DNA of 10,811 bases from Anaerolineae bacterium. GTDB taxonomy: Bacteria > Chloroflexota > Anaerolineae > JAFGEY01. Where the stretch lies: contig JAFGJF010000044.1 of NCBI GenBank assembly GCA_016929205.1, positions 1 to 10,811 on the forward strand, given 5' to 3'. This document shows, piece after piece, positions 1 to 6,381 of this stretch. The notes beneath the pieces are model-generated. The model was not told where the DNA came from, searched no databases, and saw nothing but the letters and a program-made list of their open reading frames with translations. The position numbers were made by a program, and so were the translations under genes. Each line of letters opens with the position of its first letter. Positions within the stretch are counted from its first letter, which is position 1.

Positions 1-533
1 CGGGAATGCTGCATGAGCACATAGCTGTAGGGCAGCATCACCGCGTCGAAGGGAAATCGGTCCAGGCTGCGGCTGTGCATCGCCGCCGCCTTGAGCCCGT
101 GGGCGGTGACCCCCAAAAAGCGGACCAGCCCCTGCTCGCGGGCCTCGACAAAGGCCTCCAGCGTCCCGCCCGGGCCCATCGCTTTCTCCCAGCCCTGGGG
201 GTTGGCCAGACCGTGCATCTGCCACAGATCGACGTGGTCAACGCGCAGCCGGTCCAACGAACGGCGCAGATTGTCCCACGCGCCCCTGGCCGAGCGCTGG
301 CGGGTCTTGGTGGCGATGAAAAAGTGGTCGCGATGTTGGTCCATCCACGGGCCGATGCGCTGTTCGGCGTTGCCGTACATAGGCGCGGTGTCGATGTGGT
401 TGATCCCATGCTCGAGCAGCAGATCGAGGACCCGGTCGGCCTCGGCCTGCCTGGCGGCGCTCAACGCATAGGAGCCAAAAATAACGCGCGTGCTGTCGTG
501 GCCGGTGCGGCCAAAAGGGTGTTTGGCAATCAT
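1..533 (-). CDS. Aldo/keto reductase, N-terminal part (C-terminus beyond the window edge)
   Basis: An NAD(P)H-dependent oxidoreductase of the aldo/keto reductase superfamily, expected to be cytosolic and to reduce carbonyl groups. 177 codons are visible; the frame is open at position 1. I translated it by hand from the minus strand. Residues 43-61 read [19 protein letters not shown], the family's catalytic block, giving Asp48 and Tyr53. Lys76 follows in FFIATK, and His107 in VDLWQMH, so the full Asp-Tyr-Lys-His tetrad is present. A (beta/alpha)8 barrel of about 280-330 residues is usual, so roughly 40% is missing. The ATG at 533-531 is chosen because GGAGGG lies 7 nt upstream. It is downstream of the helicase gene on the same strand, but a 252-nt gap containing two hairpin repeats argues against tight coupling. 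The substrate cannot be told. The family call is firm. Confidence 0.93.
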   Translation of the reverse strand, partial: MIAKHPFGRTGHDSTRVIFGSYALSAARQAEADRVLDLLLEHGINHIDTAPMYGNAEQRIGPWMDQHRDHFFIATKTRQRSARGAWDNLRRSLDRLRVDHVDLWQMHGLANPQGWEKAMGPGGTLEAFVEAREQGLVRFLGVTAHGLKAAAMHSRSLDRFPFDAVMLPYSYVLMQHS

Positions 534-557
534 AGGGTGACCCTCCGTCGTCGCCGA

Positions 558-602
558 GAAACCAGGTTTTGCGCCAAGAACCTGCGCAAAAAACCTGGTT
601 TC
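558..602. repeat. Inverted-repeat hairpin, copy 1 of a pair
   Basis: GAAACCAGG (558-566) pairs with CCTGGTTTC (594-602). TTTT faces an A run, then GCGC (571-574) pairs with GCGC (584-587) around a 9-nt loop. It lies between the aldo/keto reductase start and the helicase stop. It resembles copy 2 at 628-671, and the bases that differ keep the pairing. It could be a dispersed intergenic repeat or an RNA structure in the reductase leader. No T tract makes it a clear terminator. Confidence 0.85.
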
Positions 603-627
603 GTAGAGGTGTGCAGGCCAATTATGA

Positions 628-671
628 GAAACCGGGTTTTGCGGCAAAATCCCCGCAAAAAACCCGGTTTC
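628..671. repeat. Inverted-repeat hairpin, copy 2 of a pair
   Basis: GAAACCGGG (628-636) pairs with CCCGGTTTC (663-671). TTTT faces AAAAAA, and GCGG (641-644) pairs with CCGC (653-656). The architecture is the same as at 558-602, and the spacing between copies is 70 nt start to start. Compared with copy 1, an A-T pair became G-C and a C-G pair became G-C, so selection or copying has kept the hairpin rather than the exact sequence. Confidence 0.85.
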
Positions 672-731
672 GTGCCTGAGATGATCTTACCACAGATCAC
701 CTGACACCTGCTGTCAAGTTTAGCACCAACT

Positions 732-759
732 CCTGACGCCTCACGCCTCACGTTTCACG
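732..759. repeat. Short 7-mer tandem array
   Basis: Four heptamers stand in a row: CCTGACG, CCTCACG, CCTCACG, TTTCACG. They lie in the 252-nt gap between the helicase stop and the reductase start. It is a small degenerate microsatellite with no visible function. The same gap holds two short dyads: TGATCT N6 AGATCA at 682-699 and TGACA N5 TGTCA at 702-716. Confidence 0.6.
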
Positions 760-785
760 TCGCGGTGCCATCTACCGCCCACGTC

Positions 786-2492
786 TCACTGCGCGCGCTG
801 CAGCACCACCGCCCGCCCGCGCAGTTTCCAGCCGCCCATTTTGTGCAAGACGTGCGCTTCGTGCTGCTTGAGCACGTCGACAAAGGTGTGCCGGGCATAG
901 ATGTCGATCGCGCCGATCGCCTCACCGGGAATGCGCGCCGTGCCGGCAATCGCGCCGACGATCTCGCCGGGATGTACCTGGTCTTGTTTGCCCATATCCA
1001 TCGTCAGGCGGACCATATTCGGCTCGTGGCTGCCCTTACGCTGCGAACGTTCTTTTCGCCCCGCCCGGCCCTTGCGCGGCCCACGTTCTCCGCGCCGGAT
1101 CGGTTCACCACCCCGCGTTCGTCCCCGGCGATCCGCCCTGTCGCCGGAAAACGCCGGCATCTCGGCGATATCCTCAACCGGGCGCTGCCGTTCCTGGGCG
1201 CGCGCCAGTTGCACCGCCGCCGCGGCGAGGTCGAGCGGATCGCAGCCCGTCGCGGCCAGTTTGGCCAGCATGGCGCGCTCGCGCTCAAACTGCCCCAGGG
1301 CAAATTGATCGGCCAACTGGTCGAGAAACTGCTCGTCGCGGTGATTCAGCACTTGCGCCGCCGTCGGCAGCCTGGCAAAGGCAATCGTGTCCCGCATATA
1401 ACGTTCGATCTTGTGCACGCGGAACCGCTCGCGCGGCGTGACCAGGCTCAACGCGACGCCCGCCCGGCCGGCCCGCCCCGTGCGCCCGATGCGATGGACG
1501 TAATACTCGGGGTCGACCGGCAGATCGTAATTGATCACGTGCGAGATGTCCTCGATATCCAGCCCTCGGGCGGCGACGTCGGTCGCCACCAGCAAAGACA
1601 CGCTCCCGGCTCGCAGACGACCTCCACGGCGAAAACGGCCCAGGATCGTCTCCCGCGTCTCCTGCTTTAGGTCGCCGTGCAGCGCCTCCGCCGGAAAACC
1701 GCGGGCCGACAGCGCTTCGGCCAGCTCGGCCGTGCCCGCTCGCGTGCGGCAAAAGATCAGGGCACTGTCCACATCCTGCATTTCCAACAAGCGCACGATC
1801 GCCGCCAGCTTGTCCGACTCGCGGACGACGTAATAGCGCTGCTCGGTATTACCGACCGTCAACTGCTGCGGATTGACGGTGATCGCCTCCGGGGTATGCA
1901 TATAACGGTCGGCCAGCCGGCGGATCGGGTCGGGCAAGGTGGCCGAAAAAAGCGCCGTCTGGCGCGTCTCGGGCGTCTGGCTCAGCAGCGATTCAATATC
2001 CTCAATAAAGCCCATACTCAGCATCTCGTCGGCCTCATCCAGCACCACAAACCGCACGGCGCTCAGATCGAGCAGGCCTTTCTCAACCAGGTCCAGCATC
2101 CGCCCCGGCGTGCCGACGACAATGTCAACGCCGCGTTTGAGGCGGCTGATCTGGCGCGCGTACGACTGCCCGCCGTAAACGGGCAGGACGCGCACGTCGC
2201 AGTGTCGTCCATAACGGTGGATCGCCCCGGCGACCTGGTTGGCCAGCTCGCGGGTGGGGGCAATGACGAGGCCCTGGATGCCATCGCCCTGCGGATCGAG
2301 GGTGTGCAGCATGGGCAAGGCAAAGGCCGCCGTCTTGCCGGTGCCCGTCTGGGCCTGGCCCATAATATCACGCCCTTCCAACAGCGGCGGCACCGCCTGC
2401 ACCTGGATCGGGGTCGGTTCCTGGTATCCCAATTCGCTCACCGTCTGTACCAATTCGGGGCACAGGCCGAGTGTTTCAAACGTCGTGGTCAT
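786..2492 (-). CDS. deaD: DEAD-box ATP-dependent RNA helicase with C-terminal DbpA/CsdA-type RNA-binding domain
   Basis: A 568-residue ATP-dependent RNA helicase, expected to remodel RNA structure in ribosome assembly and in mRNA decay or cold adaptation, as known for DeaD/CsdA. Visible motifs in order are: F5 and Q30 of the Q motif (GYQEPTPIQ); Walker A AQTGTGKT at 47-54; PTRELA at 79-84; TPGR at 128-131; DEAD at 152-155; SAT at 183-185; IFCRT at 246-250; ATDVAARGLDI at 303-313; and HRIGRTGR at 333-340. A basic Arg/Gly/Lys-rich linker precedes a domain at about 493-568 that matches the DbpA RNA-binding fold. A few extra residues (GGRLRAG, about 290-296) sit before motif V. The ATG at 2492 is preferred over upstream non-ATG starts because GGGAG lies 6 nt before it and the Q motif follows at once. 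It is preceded by a structured leader. The family is certain; deaD rather than another paralogue name is likely. Confidence 0.97.
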   Translation of the reverse strand: MTTTFETLGLCPELVQTVSELGYQEPTPIQVQAVPPLLEGRDIMGQAQTGTGKTAAFALPMLHTLDPQGDGIQGLVIAPTRELANQVAGAIHRYGRHCDVRVLPVYGGQSYARQISRLKRGVDIVVGTPGRMLDLVEKGLLDLSAVRFVVLDEADEMLSMGFIEDIESLLSQTPETRQTALFSATLPDPIRRLADRYMHTPEAITVNPQQLTVGNTEQRYYVVRESDKLAAIVRLLEMQDVDSALIFCRTRAGTAELAEALSARGFPAEALHGDLKQETRETILGRFRRGGRLRAGSVSLLVATDVAARGLDIEDISHVINYDLPVDPEYYVHRIGRTGRAGRAGVALSLVTPRERFRVHKIERYMRDTIAFARLPTAAQVLNHRDEQFLDQLADQFALGQFERERAMLAKLAATGCDPLDLAAAAVQLARAQERQRPVEDIAEMPAFSGDRADRRGRTRGGEPIRRGERGPRKGRAGRKERSQRKGSHEPNMVRLTMDMGKQDQVHPGEIVGAIAGTARIPGEAIGAIDIYARHTFVDVLKQHEAHVLHKMGGWKLRGRAVVLQRAQ

Positions 2493-2510
2493 TCTATTCT
2501 CCCAACATCG

Positions 2511-2556
2511 CGGATGTGCGGTCCATTCCCAAAGCGGGGCCCGGATCACACATCCG
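2511..2556 (-). promoter_or_regulatory. Long hairpin in the helicase 5' leader
   Basis: CGGATGTGCGGTCC (2511-2524) is complementary to GGATCACACATCCG (2543-2556) over 14 positions, with one mismatch and one wobble, around an 18-nt loop. In the mRNA it would sit between the terminator hairpin at 2569-2594 and the Shine-Dalgarno sequence at about 2498-2502. It could shape access to the ribosome binding site. That role is inference; the pairing is seen. Confidence 0.7.
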
Positions 2557-2568
2557 TAGCAGTGCAAC

Positions 2569-2594
2569 AAAAAAGCCCTGCCGGTCGGCAAGGC
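2569..2594 (-). terminator. Intrinsic terminator inside the helicase leader (attenuator candidate)
   Basis: On the minus strand GCCTTGCCG and CGGCAGGGC form an 8-9 bp stem with one wobble and a GACC tetraloop, followed directly by six T residues. It is downstream of the promoter at 2645-2672 and about 77 nt before the helicase ATG. No minus-strand gene lies between the promoter and this terminator, so it most simply acts as an attenuator or ends a short leader RNA. Confidence 0.75.
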
Positions 2595-2644
2595 TCAGTT
2601 AGCTCATCGTATGATCGTGCTCGTAGCGCGCATGCAACGAACAC

Positions 2645-2672
2645 ATTATACCACAGAAACGCGGACAGGCAA
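2645..2672 (-). promoter_or_regulatory. Sigma70-type promoter of the helicase gene
   Basis: The minus strand reads TTGCCT (2672-2667), a 16-nt spacer, then a perfect TATAAT (2650-2645). Transcription would start near 2638, giving a leader of about 145 nt. The -35 box lies in one of two ACATTTTGCC direct repeats (2668-2677 and 2685-2694 as the complement), spaced 17 nt apart, which could be a protein site. The call rests on sequence match only. Confidence 0.65.
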
Positions 2673-2822
2673 AATGTGGGACGTGGCAAAATGTTTTGGG
2701 CAGTGCGGCGTCACCCGGTATCGCTTCTTGATGCCTCGAGAACCGGGAAATTTGACGTACGCAACTTTTTTTCCTCCGCACTCGTAAATCTTGTAGATGG
2801 AGCGAAATGGAAGGAGCATTCT

Positions 2823-3452
2823 ATGTATATTGGACATTTCGCCGTTGGTCTGACAGCGAAACCTGCCGCACCCAAGGTATCGTTGGGGATTTCGTTGGTG
2901 GCGACTCAAGTGCTGGACATCCTGTACGCCATTTTGCTGCTCGTTGGCGTGAACCAGGCGGACGCTGCCGGTCCGTGGGATCACGGGCTGGTGATGTCTT
3001 TGGTTTGGTCCGCGGTGACTTGTGCCATCTCTTTCCTGTTCTACCGCGACATCCGATCGAGCATCGTCGTCGGCCTTTTGGTGCTGAGCCACTGGGTCTG
3101 CGATTTCATCTCCTGGGATCACGCTCTTCCGCTCGCGTTTGGCAACTCGCCACGAGTGGGACTCGGGCTGTACAACTCGATCCCGGTCATGCTGGCACTG
3201 GATTTCGGCCTCTTTGGCGGTGCATTTGCCCTCTACCTGTTCAGGACAAAAGCAAACGACCGTACGGGAAAATGGGCGCCCTGGCTCCTGGTCGCTTACC
3301 TCATCGCCCTGATTCCCACCAGCTTGCTGCCCGGAAAGCTTTTGATCATCATGGCCTTGGGTATGGCCTTGCTTGCGCCGTTCGGGTGGTGGATCGACCA
3401 GCACCGTTCTCTGGTCGCGGTGAACTGCACCGCAAACCGCACACTGCAGTGA
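2823..3452 (+). CDS. Membrane protein, metal-dependent hydrolase (YdjM/DUF457-like)
   Basis: A 209-residue integral membrane protein that resembles proteins annotated as membrane-bound metal-dependent hydrolases (YdjM/DUF457 type), whose substrate is unknown. Polar residues that could bind metal stand in or beside membrane segments: His5 (GHFAVG), Asp32 (QVLDILY), Asp53-His54 (PWDH), and His90, Asp94, Asp99, His100 (SHWVCDFISWDH). VGLGLYNS at about 112-119 is also typical. Hydrophobic stretches near 22-43, 56-75, 80-90, 117-138 and 150-188 suggest about five or six passes. The ATG is chosen because AAGGAG lies 6 nt upstream; the longer open frame upstream is antisense to the helicase. It is transcribed divergently from the helicase. 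The last nine or ten residues (NCTANRTLQ) are encoded by a dispersed 30-bp repeat, so the native C-terminus was probably replaced. The family call is moderate. Confidence 0.75.
   Translation: MYIGHFAVGLTAKPAAPKVSLGISLVATQVLDILYAILLLVGVNQADAAGPWDHGLVMSLVWSAVTCAISFLFYRDIRSSIVVGLLVLSHWVCDFISWDHALPLAFGNSPRVGLGLYNSIPVMLALDFGLFGGAFALYLFRTKANDRTGKWAPWLLVAYLIALIPTSLLPGKLLIIMALGMALLAPFGWWIDQHRSLVAVNCTANRTLQ
3422..3451. repeat. Dispersed 30-bp repeat, copy 1 (in a gene 3' end)
   Basis: This 30-nt block is identical to 10586-10615. It starts GAACTGCACC and ends with the 10-nt palindrome CACTGCAGTG. It covers the final codons of the membrane protein gene and reaches the stop codon. Partial similarity continues a few bases on both sides (GCGG before, TTGC and CTT after). 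Confidence 0.9.
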
Positions 3453-3535
3453 TTGCGCTTGTGGTTGCCCGGCCCTGTCACATTCCACCGCTCGCCGCCA
3501 TCAAGCCATAGCGCAACCGTTCAGAAAGGAGCAAG

Positions 3536-4924
3536 ATGTCGGAGTGGATTGATGCCTCAGCCGTCACCCTCGCCAAAGCCATTCGCGCCCGCGAGGTGTC
3601 CTCACGGGACGTCGTGGAAGCGTGCCTGGCGCGGATCGAACAGGTCAATGCCCGGCTGAATGCCGTCGTTCAAATCGATGCCGAATCGGCGCTTTTGCAA
3701 GCCCGGCAAGCCGACGACGAGCTGGCCCGAGGGCAGGTCCGTGGTCCCCTGCACGGAGTGCCGATGACGATCAAGGACAGCCTCGACACCGCCGGGATGG
3801 TCACCACGGCGGGCAGCAAGGGTCGGGCCGGCTTTGTTCCCAAGAATGACGCGACGGTCGTCTCGCGCCTGCGCGCGGCAGGGGCAATCCTGATCGGCAA
3901 GACCAATACGCCCGAGCTGACGCTCGCCTACGAGACGGACAACCTGGTCTACGGCCGGACCAACAATCCCTACGATCTGTCACGCACGAGCGGGGGCAGC
4001 AGCGGCGGGGCTGCGGCGATCGTCGCCGCCGGGGGCAGCCCTTTCGACATTGGCAGCGATACGGGCGGCAGCATTCGCGTTCCCGCCCACTTTAACGGGA
4101 TCGCCGGCATCCGGCCGACGTCGGGCCGGGTTCCAAGAACCGGGCACATGCCGCCGCCCGGTGGGGCGATGGAGGCGTTGACGCAGCTCGGTCCATTGGC
4201 CAGAACGGTTCAAGATCTGATCGTGATCCTGCCGATCATCGCCGGCATCGACTGGCGCGATCCGGCGATCGTTCCGATCGCTTTGAGCGATCCGGGTGAG
4301 GTCGACCTGGCAGGGTTGAGCGTTGCCTTTCACACCGACAACGGCATCGCCACGCCGGTACCCGAGATCCGCGCGACCGTCGAGGCTGCGGCTCGAGCGC
4401 TCGACGGGGCCGGACTGGCGGTCGTCCGGGCCCGCCCGCCCGGGATCGAACAGGCCGCTCCGCTCTGGTCCGAATGGATAACCGCCGATGGCGGCGCCGG
4501 CATCCGGGCCCTTTTGCAGATGTGCGGCACCGACGAACCACATCCCTGGACGCAGCGTCTGATCGACCACGCCCGGGCCGGGCAGATCACGGTGGCAGAG
4601 TTTGGCGGGCTGCTGGCCCGGCTGGACATGTTTCGCAGCCAGATGCTCTCCTTTATCCAGCAGCACGACCTCATCCTCTGTCCGGTCAGCGCCCACCCGG
4701 CGCTGCCACATGGCGCTGCCGTCGAAAACGTGTTATACTTTTCATATACCTTTACTTACAATCTGACAGGTTGGCCGGCTGTGGTCGTCCCGGTGGGTGC
4801 CACGGCCGAAGGGCTGCCCATTGGCGTCCAGGTCGTCGCCCGTCCCTGGCGCGAAGACGTGGCGCTCAAGGTCGCTCAATTCCTGGAAAACACGTTCGGC
4901 GGCTGGCGACGCCCGCCTCTCTAG
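3536..4924 (+). CDS. Amidase-signature family amidohydrolase
   Basis: A 462-residue cytosolic hydrolase that cleaves amide (C-N) bonds with a Ser-cisSer-Lys triad. The triad is fully visible: Lys80 in GVPMTIKD, Ser155 in SGGSSGG and Ser179 in [11 protein letters not shown]. The 24-residue gap between the serines matches the family. GKTNTPE at 121-127 and the C-terminal [13 protein letters not shown] block are also typical, and the length is normal. ATG 3536 is preceded by AAAGGAG 4 nt upstream. No gatB or gatC neighbours are present and the protein lacks other hints of GatA, so a stand-alone amidase acting on a small amide or xenobiotic fits better; the substrate is unknown. The 83-nt gap to the previous gene has no clear terminator, so read-through is possible. 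Confidence 0.93.
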   Translation: MSEWIDASAVTLAKAIRAREVSSRDVVEACLARIEQVNARLNAVVQIDAESALLQARQADDELARGQVRGPLHGVPMTIKDSLDTAGMVTTAGSKGRAGFVPKNDATVVSRLRAAGAILIGKTNTPELTLAYETDNLVYGRTNNPYDLSRTSGGSSGGAAAIVAAGGSPFDIGSDTGGSIRVPAHFNGIAGIRPTSGRVPRTGHMPPPGGAMEALTQLGPLARTVQDLIVILPIIAGIDWRDPAIVPIALSDPGEVDLAGLSVAFHTDNGIATPVPEIRATVEAAARALDGAGLAVVRARPPGIEQAAPLWSEWITADGGAGIRALLQMCGTDEPHPWTQRLIDHARAGQITVAEFGGLLARLDMFRSQMLSFIQQHDLILCPVSAHPALPHGAAVENVLYFSYTFTYNLTGWPAVVVPVGATAEGLPIGVQVVARPWREDVALKVAQFLENTFGGWRRPPL

Positions 4925-5196
4925 TACTACCGGCAGGGGTGAAGCCCCCACGAGAATCAATTCTCGTAATGATTTTACGAGTCAAATTGCGGAAGAAAAA
5001 CACATTGAGCTGCAAGAATTGGTCAATGACTGGCTCAGGAACAACATTCTAAAAACGTGCGGGAATGACAAGCTGCTAGCCCGCGTTCATATCATGAAAA
5101 TTGCACATTGGGCCGTTTATATCAAATGTCAACAGAACCTGGCCTGGATTTGGATACACTGCGGCGCCAGCATCAGGATAGCGCAGCATCTTTTGC
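4925..5196 (+). other. Intergenic stretch with hairpins, no confident gene
   Basis: This 272-nt gap is richer in A and T than its flanks. It starts with GGGG TGAAG CCCC at about 4936-4949, then two overlapping hairpins at 4950-4981. Positions 4987-5046, in the frame of codon ATT 4987, read IAEEKHIELQELVNDWLRNN, which looks like a helical protein fragment, but no start codon with a ribosome site leads it. It may be a decayed gene remnant. I see no convincing promoter for the next gene. Confidence 0.45.
4950..4981 (+). repeat. Two mutually exclusive hairpins after the amidase gene
   Basis: ACGAGAAT (4950-4957) pairs perfectly with ATTCTCGT (4960-4967) around CA. CTCGTAA (4963-4969) also pairs perfectly with TTACGAG (4975-4981). 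The two stems share 4963-4967, so only one can form at a time. A possible terminator or attenuator lies 25 nt after the amidase stop, but no strong T tract follows. Confidence 0.6.
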
Positions 5197-6090
5197 ATGA
5201 TGGACAGGATCGGTTCCCTTGTGAACAAACACCCCTATTTTGACTTGTGGCTGCACGATGACCGCGAATTGGCATCGTTTACGGGCCAAACGATCGAGGA
5301 TCGGATCACACTTCACGAATGGCCGCTGTCGTGCGTGCAGCAGCTCCAACTGGAGGATGGTCGCAAGCTGATCTACAAGAGCCAAGCCGGCCCCACCGTG
5401 GAACCGGCATTCTACAAACGCGCTGCGAGCCCGCTCCTGCTGTCCACCGAGACGCTGTGGGAATCGGACGGGCACGCGTGCATGCTCATCGAATTCATCG
5501 AGGCCCCACACCTGGAGGATCTCGATTTGCCGGAGGATGAGGCCGTGCGCACCGGCCAAGAAATAGTCGCCCGGATCGCCGAGATCAAAGGTGATCCGCC
5601 ATGCTACATCGACATCGGTAGCGCGGACAAATGGGGGCAGCTCGTCGACGCGACCGTGAGGGATCTGCGAGGACTCGTCGCTTTGGGCCGCTTTCAGCAC
5701 GTCACCGGCGACACGGTGCGCGAGCTCGACCGGCTTGCACGCGATCCAATCGTCCTGGAAGCCCTCGAGCGGGATCCGGGCCTCGTCCACGGCGACCTGG
5801 GCGGCGACAACGTGTTTCGCTGTCCAGATGGGTACAAAATCATCGACTGGCAGCGTCCCATTCGCGGCCCCCGGGAACTCGACTTGATGGTTTTCGCCAG
5901 CCGGATGGGTTCTATCCGCCGGTTCGAATTTGATCCCCTCAAATACGTGCATCCGGGTATCGCCGCCATGTGGGCGTTTCTGAGCGCGCAATGGTTCACG
6001 GAATGCAAAACGCGCTGGATTCCCAAAGCCACCGACTATGACAGCGTCATCGCAAACACACCTGACGAAATGAAGCGTTTTCTTACCTGA
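5197..6090 (+). CDS. Aminoglycoside phosphotransferase-like kinase (APH/choline kinase fold)
   Basis: A 297-residue protein-kinase-like small-molecule phosphotransferase. The catalytic loop LVHGDLGGDNVF (196-207) gives His198, the catalytic Asp200 and Asn205. KIIDWQ (214-219) holds the metal-binding Asp217 in place of DFG, and the following GPRELDL is usual for APH-type enzymes. Lys61 in LIYKSQ is the likely ATP-binding lysine on strand 3. The known family phosphorylates aminoglycosides, homoserine, choline or other hydroxylated compounds; the substrate here cannot be told. Start choice is uncertain: ATG 5197 (or ATG 5200) has no good Shine-Dalgarno sequence, and GTG 5221 is an in-frame alternative. 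The neighbours are unrelated, and an inverted-repeat element begins 40 nt after the stop. Confidence 0.85.
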   Translation: MMDRIGSLVNKHPYFDLWLHDDRELASFTGQTIEDRITLHEWPLSCVQQLQLEDGRKLIYKSQAGPTVEPAFYKRAASPLLLSTETLWESDGHACMLIEFIEAPHLEDLDLPEDEAVRTGQEIVARIAEIKGDPPCYIDIGSADKWGQLVDATVRDLRGLVALGRFQHVTGDTVRELDRLARDPIVLEALERDPGLVHGDLGGDNVFRCPDGYKIIDWQRPIRGPRELDLMVFASRMGSIRRFEFDPLKYVHPGIAAMWAFLSAQWFTECKTRWIPKATDYDSVIANTPDEMKRFLT

Positions 6091-6130
6091 TCTGGACATC
6101 AGCCTTGTGGCGGCGGCACAGTCCCAAACT

Positions 6131-6260
6131 TGAGATTCGGTCATAAATGTAAAGTGTGGTTGGCGGCGTTTATGGAAAAACGCCCTACATCTTGGATGAT
6201 CATCGCTTGTAGGGCACATTTCCATACGTGCCGATTCTTTGGAGTTATGACCGAATCTCA
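6131..6260. mobile_element. 130-bp near-palindromic foldback (MITE-like or structured RNA)
   Basis: TGAGATTCGGTCATAA (6131-6146) pairs perfectly with TTATGACCGAATCTCA (6245-6260). Nested inside and nearly concentric are AAAG/CTTT (6151-6154 with 6237-6240), CGGCG/TGCCG (6164-6168 with 6229-6233, one wobble), TATGGAAA/TTTCCATA (6171-6178 with 6219-6226) and GCCCTACA/TGTAGGGC (6182-6189 with 6208-6215). The palindrome GATGATCATC (6195-6204) is at the tip. An alternative stem, GGCGTTT/AAACGCC, lies at 6165-6184. Whether it is a DNA element or an RNA is open. No transposase is encoded. Confidence 0.75.
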
Positions 6261-6320
6261 GCCCAAACTGATTGACTTGCTCGAGCAAAAAGCGTATAAT
6301 AACTGCAACTGCGGACTTGG
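6247..6320 (+). repeat. Promoter-bearing repeat, copy 1
   Basis: The 74 nt from ATG 6247 to CTTGG at 6320 align without gaps to 6959-7032 (51 of 74 identical by my count). The 45 nt at 6262-6306 align to 8131-8175 (34 of 45). Its first 14 nt are part of the right arm of the 130-bp foldback. The repeat contains the promoter at 6272-6300. It can also be read as a short frame beginning MTESQPKLIDL. Confidence 0.8.
6272..6300 (+). promoter_or_regulatory. Strong sigma70-type promoter for the HEAT-repeat gene
   Basis: TTGACT (6272-6277), a 17-nt spacer and a perfect TATAAT (6295-6300). The start point would be near 6307, leaving a leader of about 75 nt. That leader carries a small nested hairpin at 6318-6344 (TGGTT/AACCA outside, CTTGA/TCAAG inside). 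The next start codon downstream is the HEAT gene at 6382. Confidence 0.8.
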
Positions 6321-6381
6321 TTTGTCTTGATAGTCAAGTAACCAGATAGAATCACCATCTAGATCACAAAGGTGACTTGCT

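Noticed and set aside
558..671. CRISPR-like pair of repeats
   Set aside because: Only two copies, palindromic throughout, with covarying differences and a spacer of only 25 nt. This is a hairpin repeat, not an array.
684..717. Promoter for the reductase (TTGACA with TAAGAT on the minus strand)
   Set aside because: The spacer would be 22 nt, too long for sigma70. I keep only the small dyads as an observation.
2493..2591. N-terminal extension of the helicase frame by 33 codons
   Set aside because: It would start at a non-ATG codon inside the terminator hairpin, with no ribosome site. The Q motif begins right after the ATG at 2492, which has a good ribosome site.
2599..2781. Minus-strand 60-codon frame with GGAGG nearby
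   Set aside because: The composition is random-looking and no family features are seen. It runs through the helicase promoter, so it is probably chance.
4728..4765. AT-rich pocket with TATACT inside the amidase gene
   Set aside because: It encodes the family's conserved tyrosine/phenylalanine-rich stretch before NLTG, and no matching -35 box is present.
3536..4924. Calling the amidase GatA of the tRNA-dependent amidotransferase
   Set aside because: It shares the amidase triad, but no gatB or gatC is adjacent and the glycine-serine block is common to all family members.
4987..5046. Helical peptide fragment resembling a small antitoxin tail
   Set aside because: It has no start codon with a ribosome site and no partner gene. 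I mention it only as a possible remnant within the intergenic entry.
5173..6288. Long minus-strand open frame (371 codons)
   Set aside because: It is the antisense shadow of the phosphotransferase gene, whose kinase motifs are unmistakable on the plus strand.
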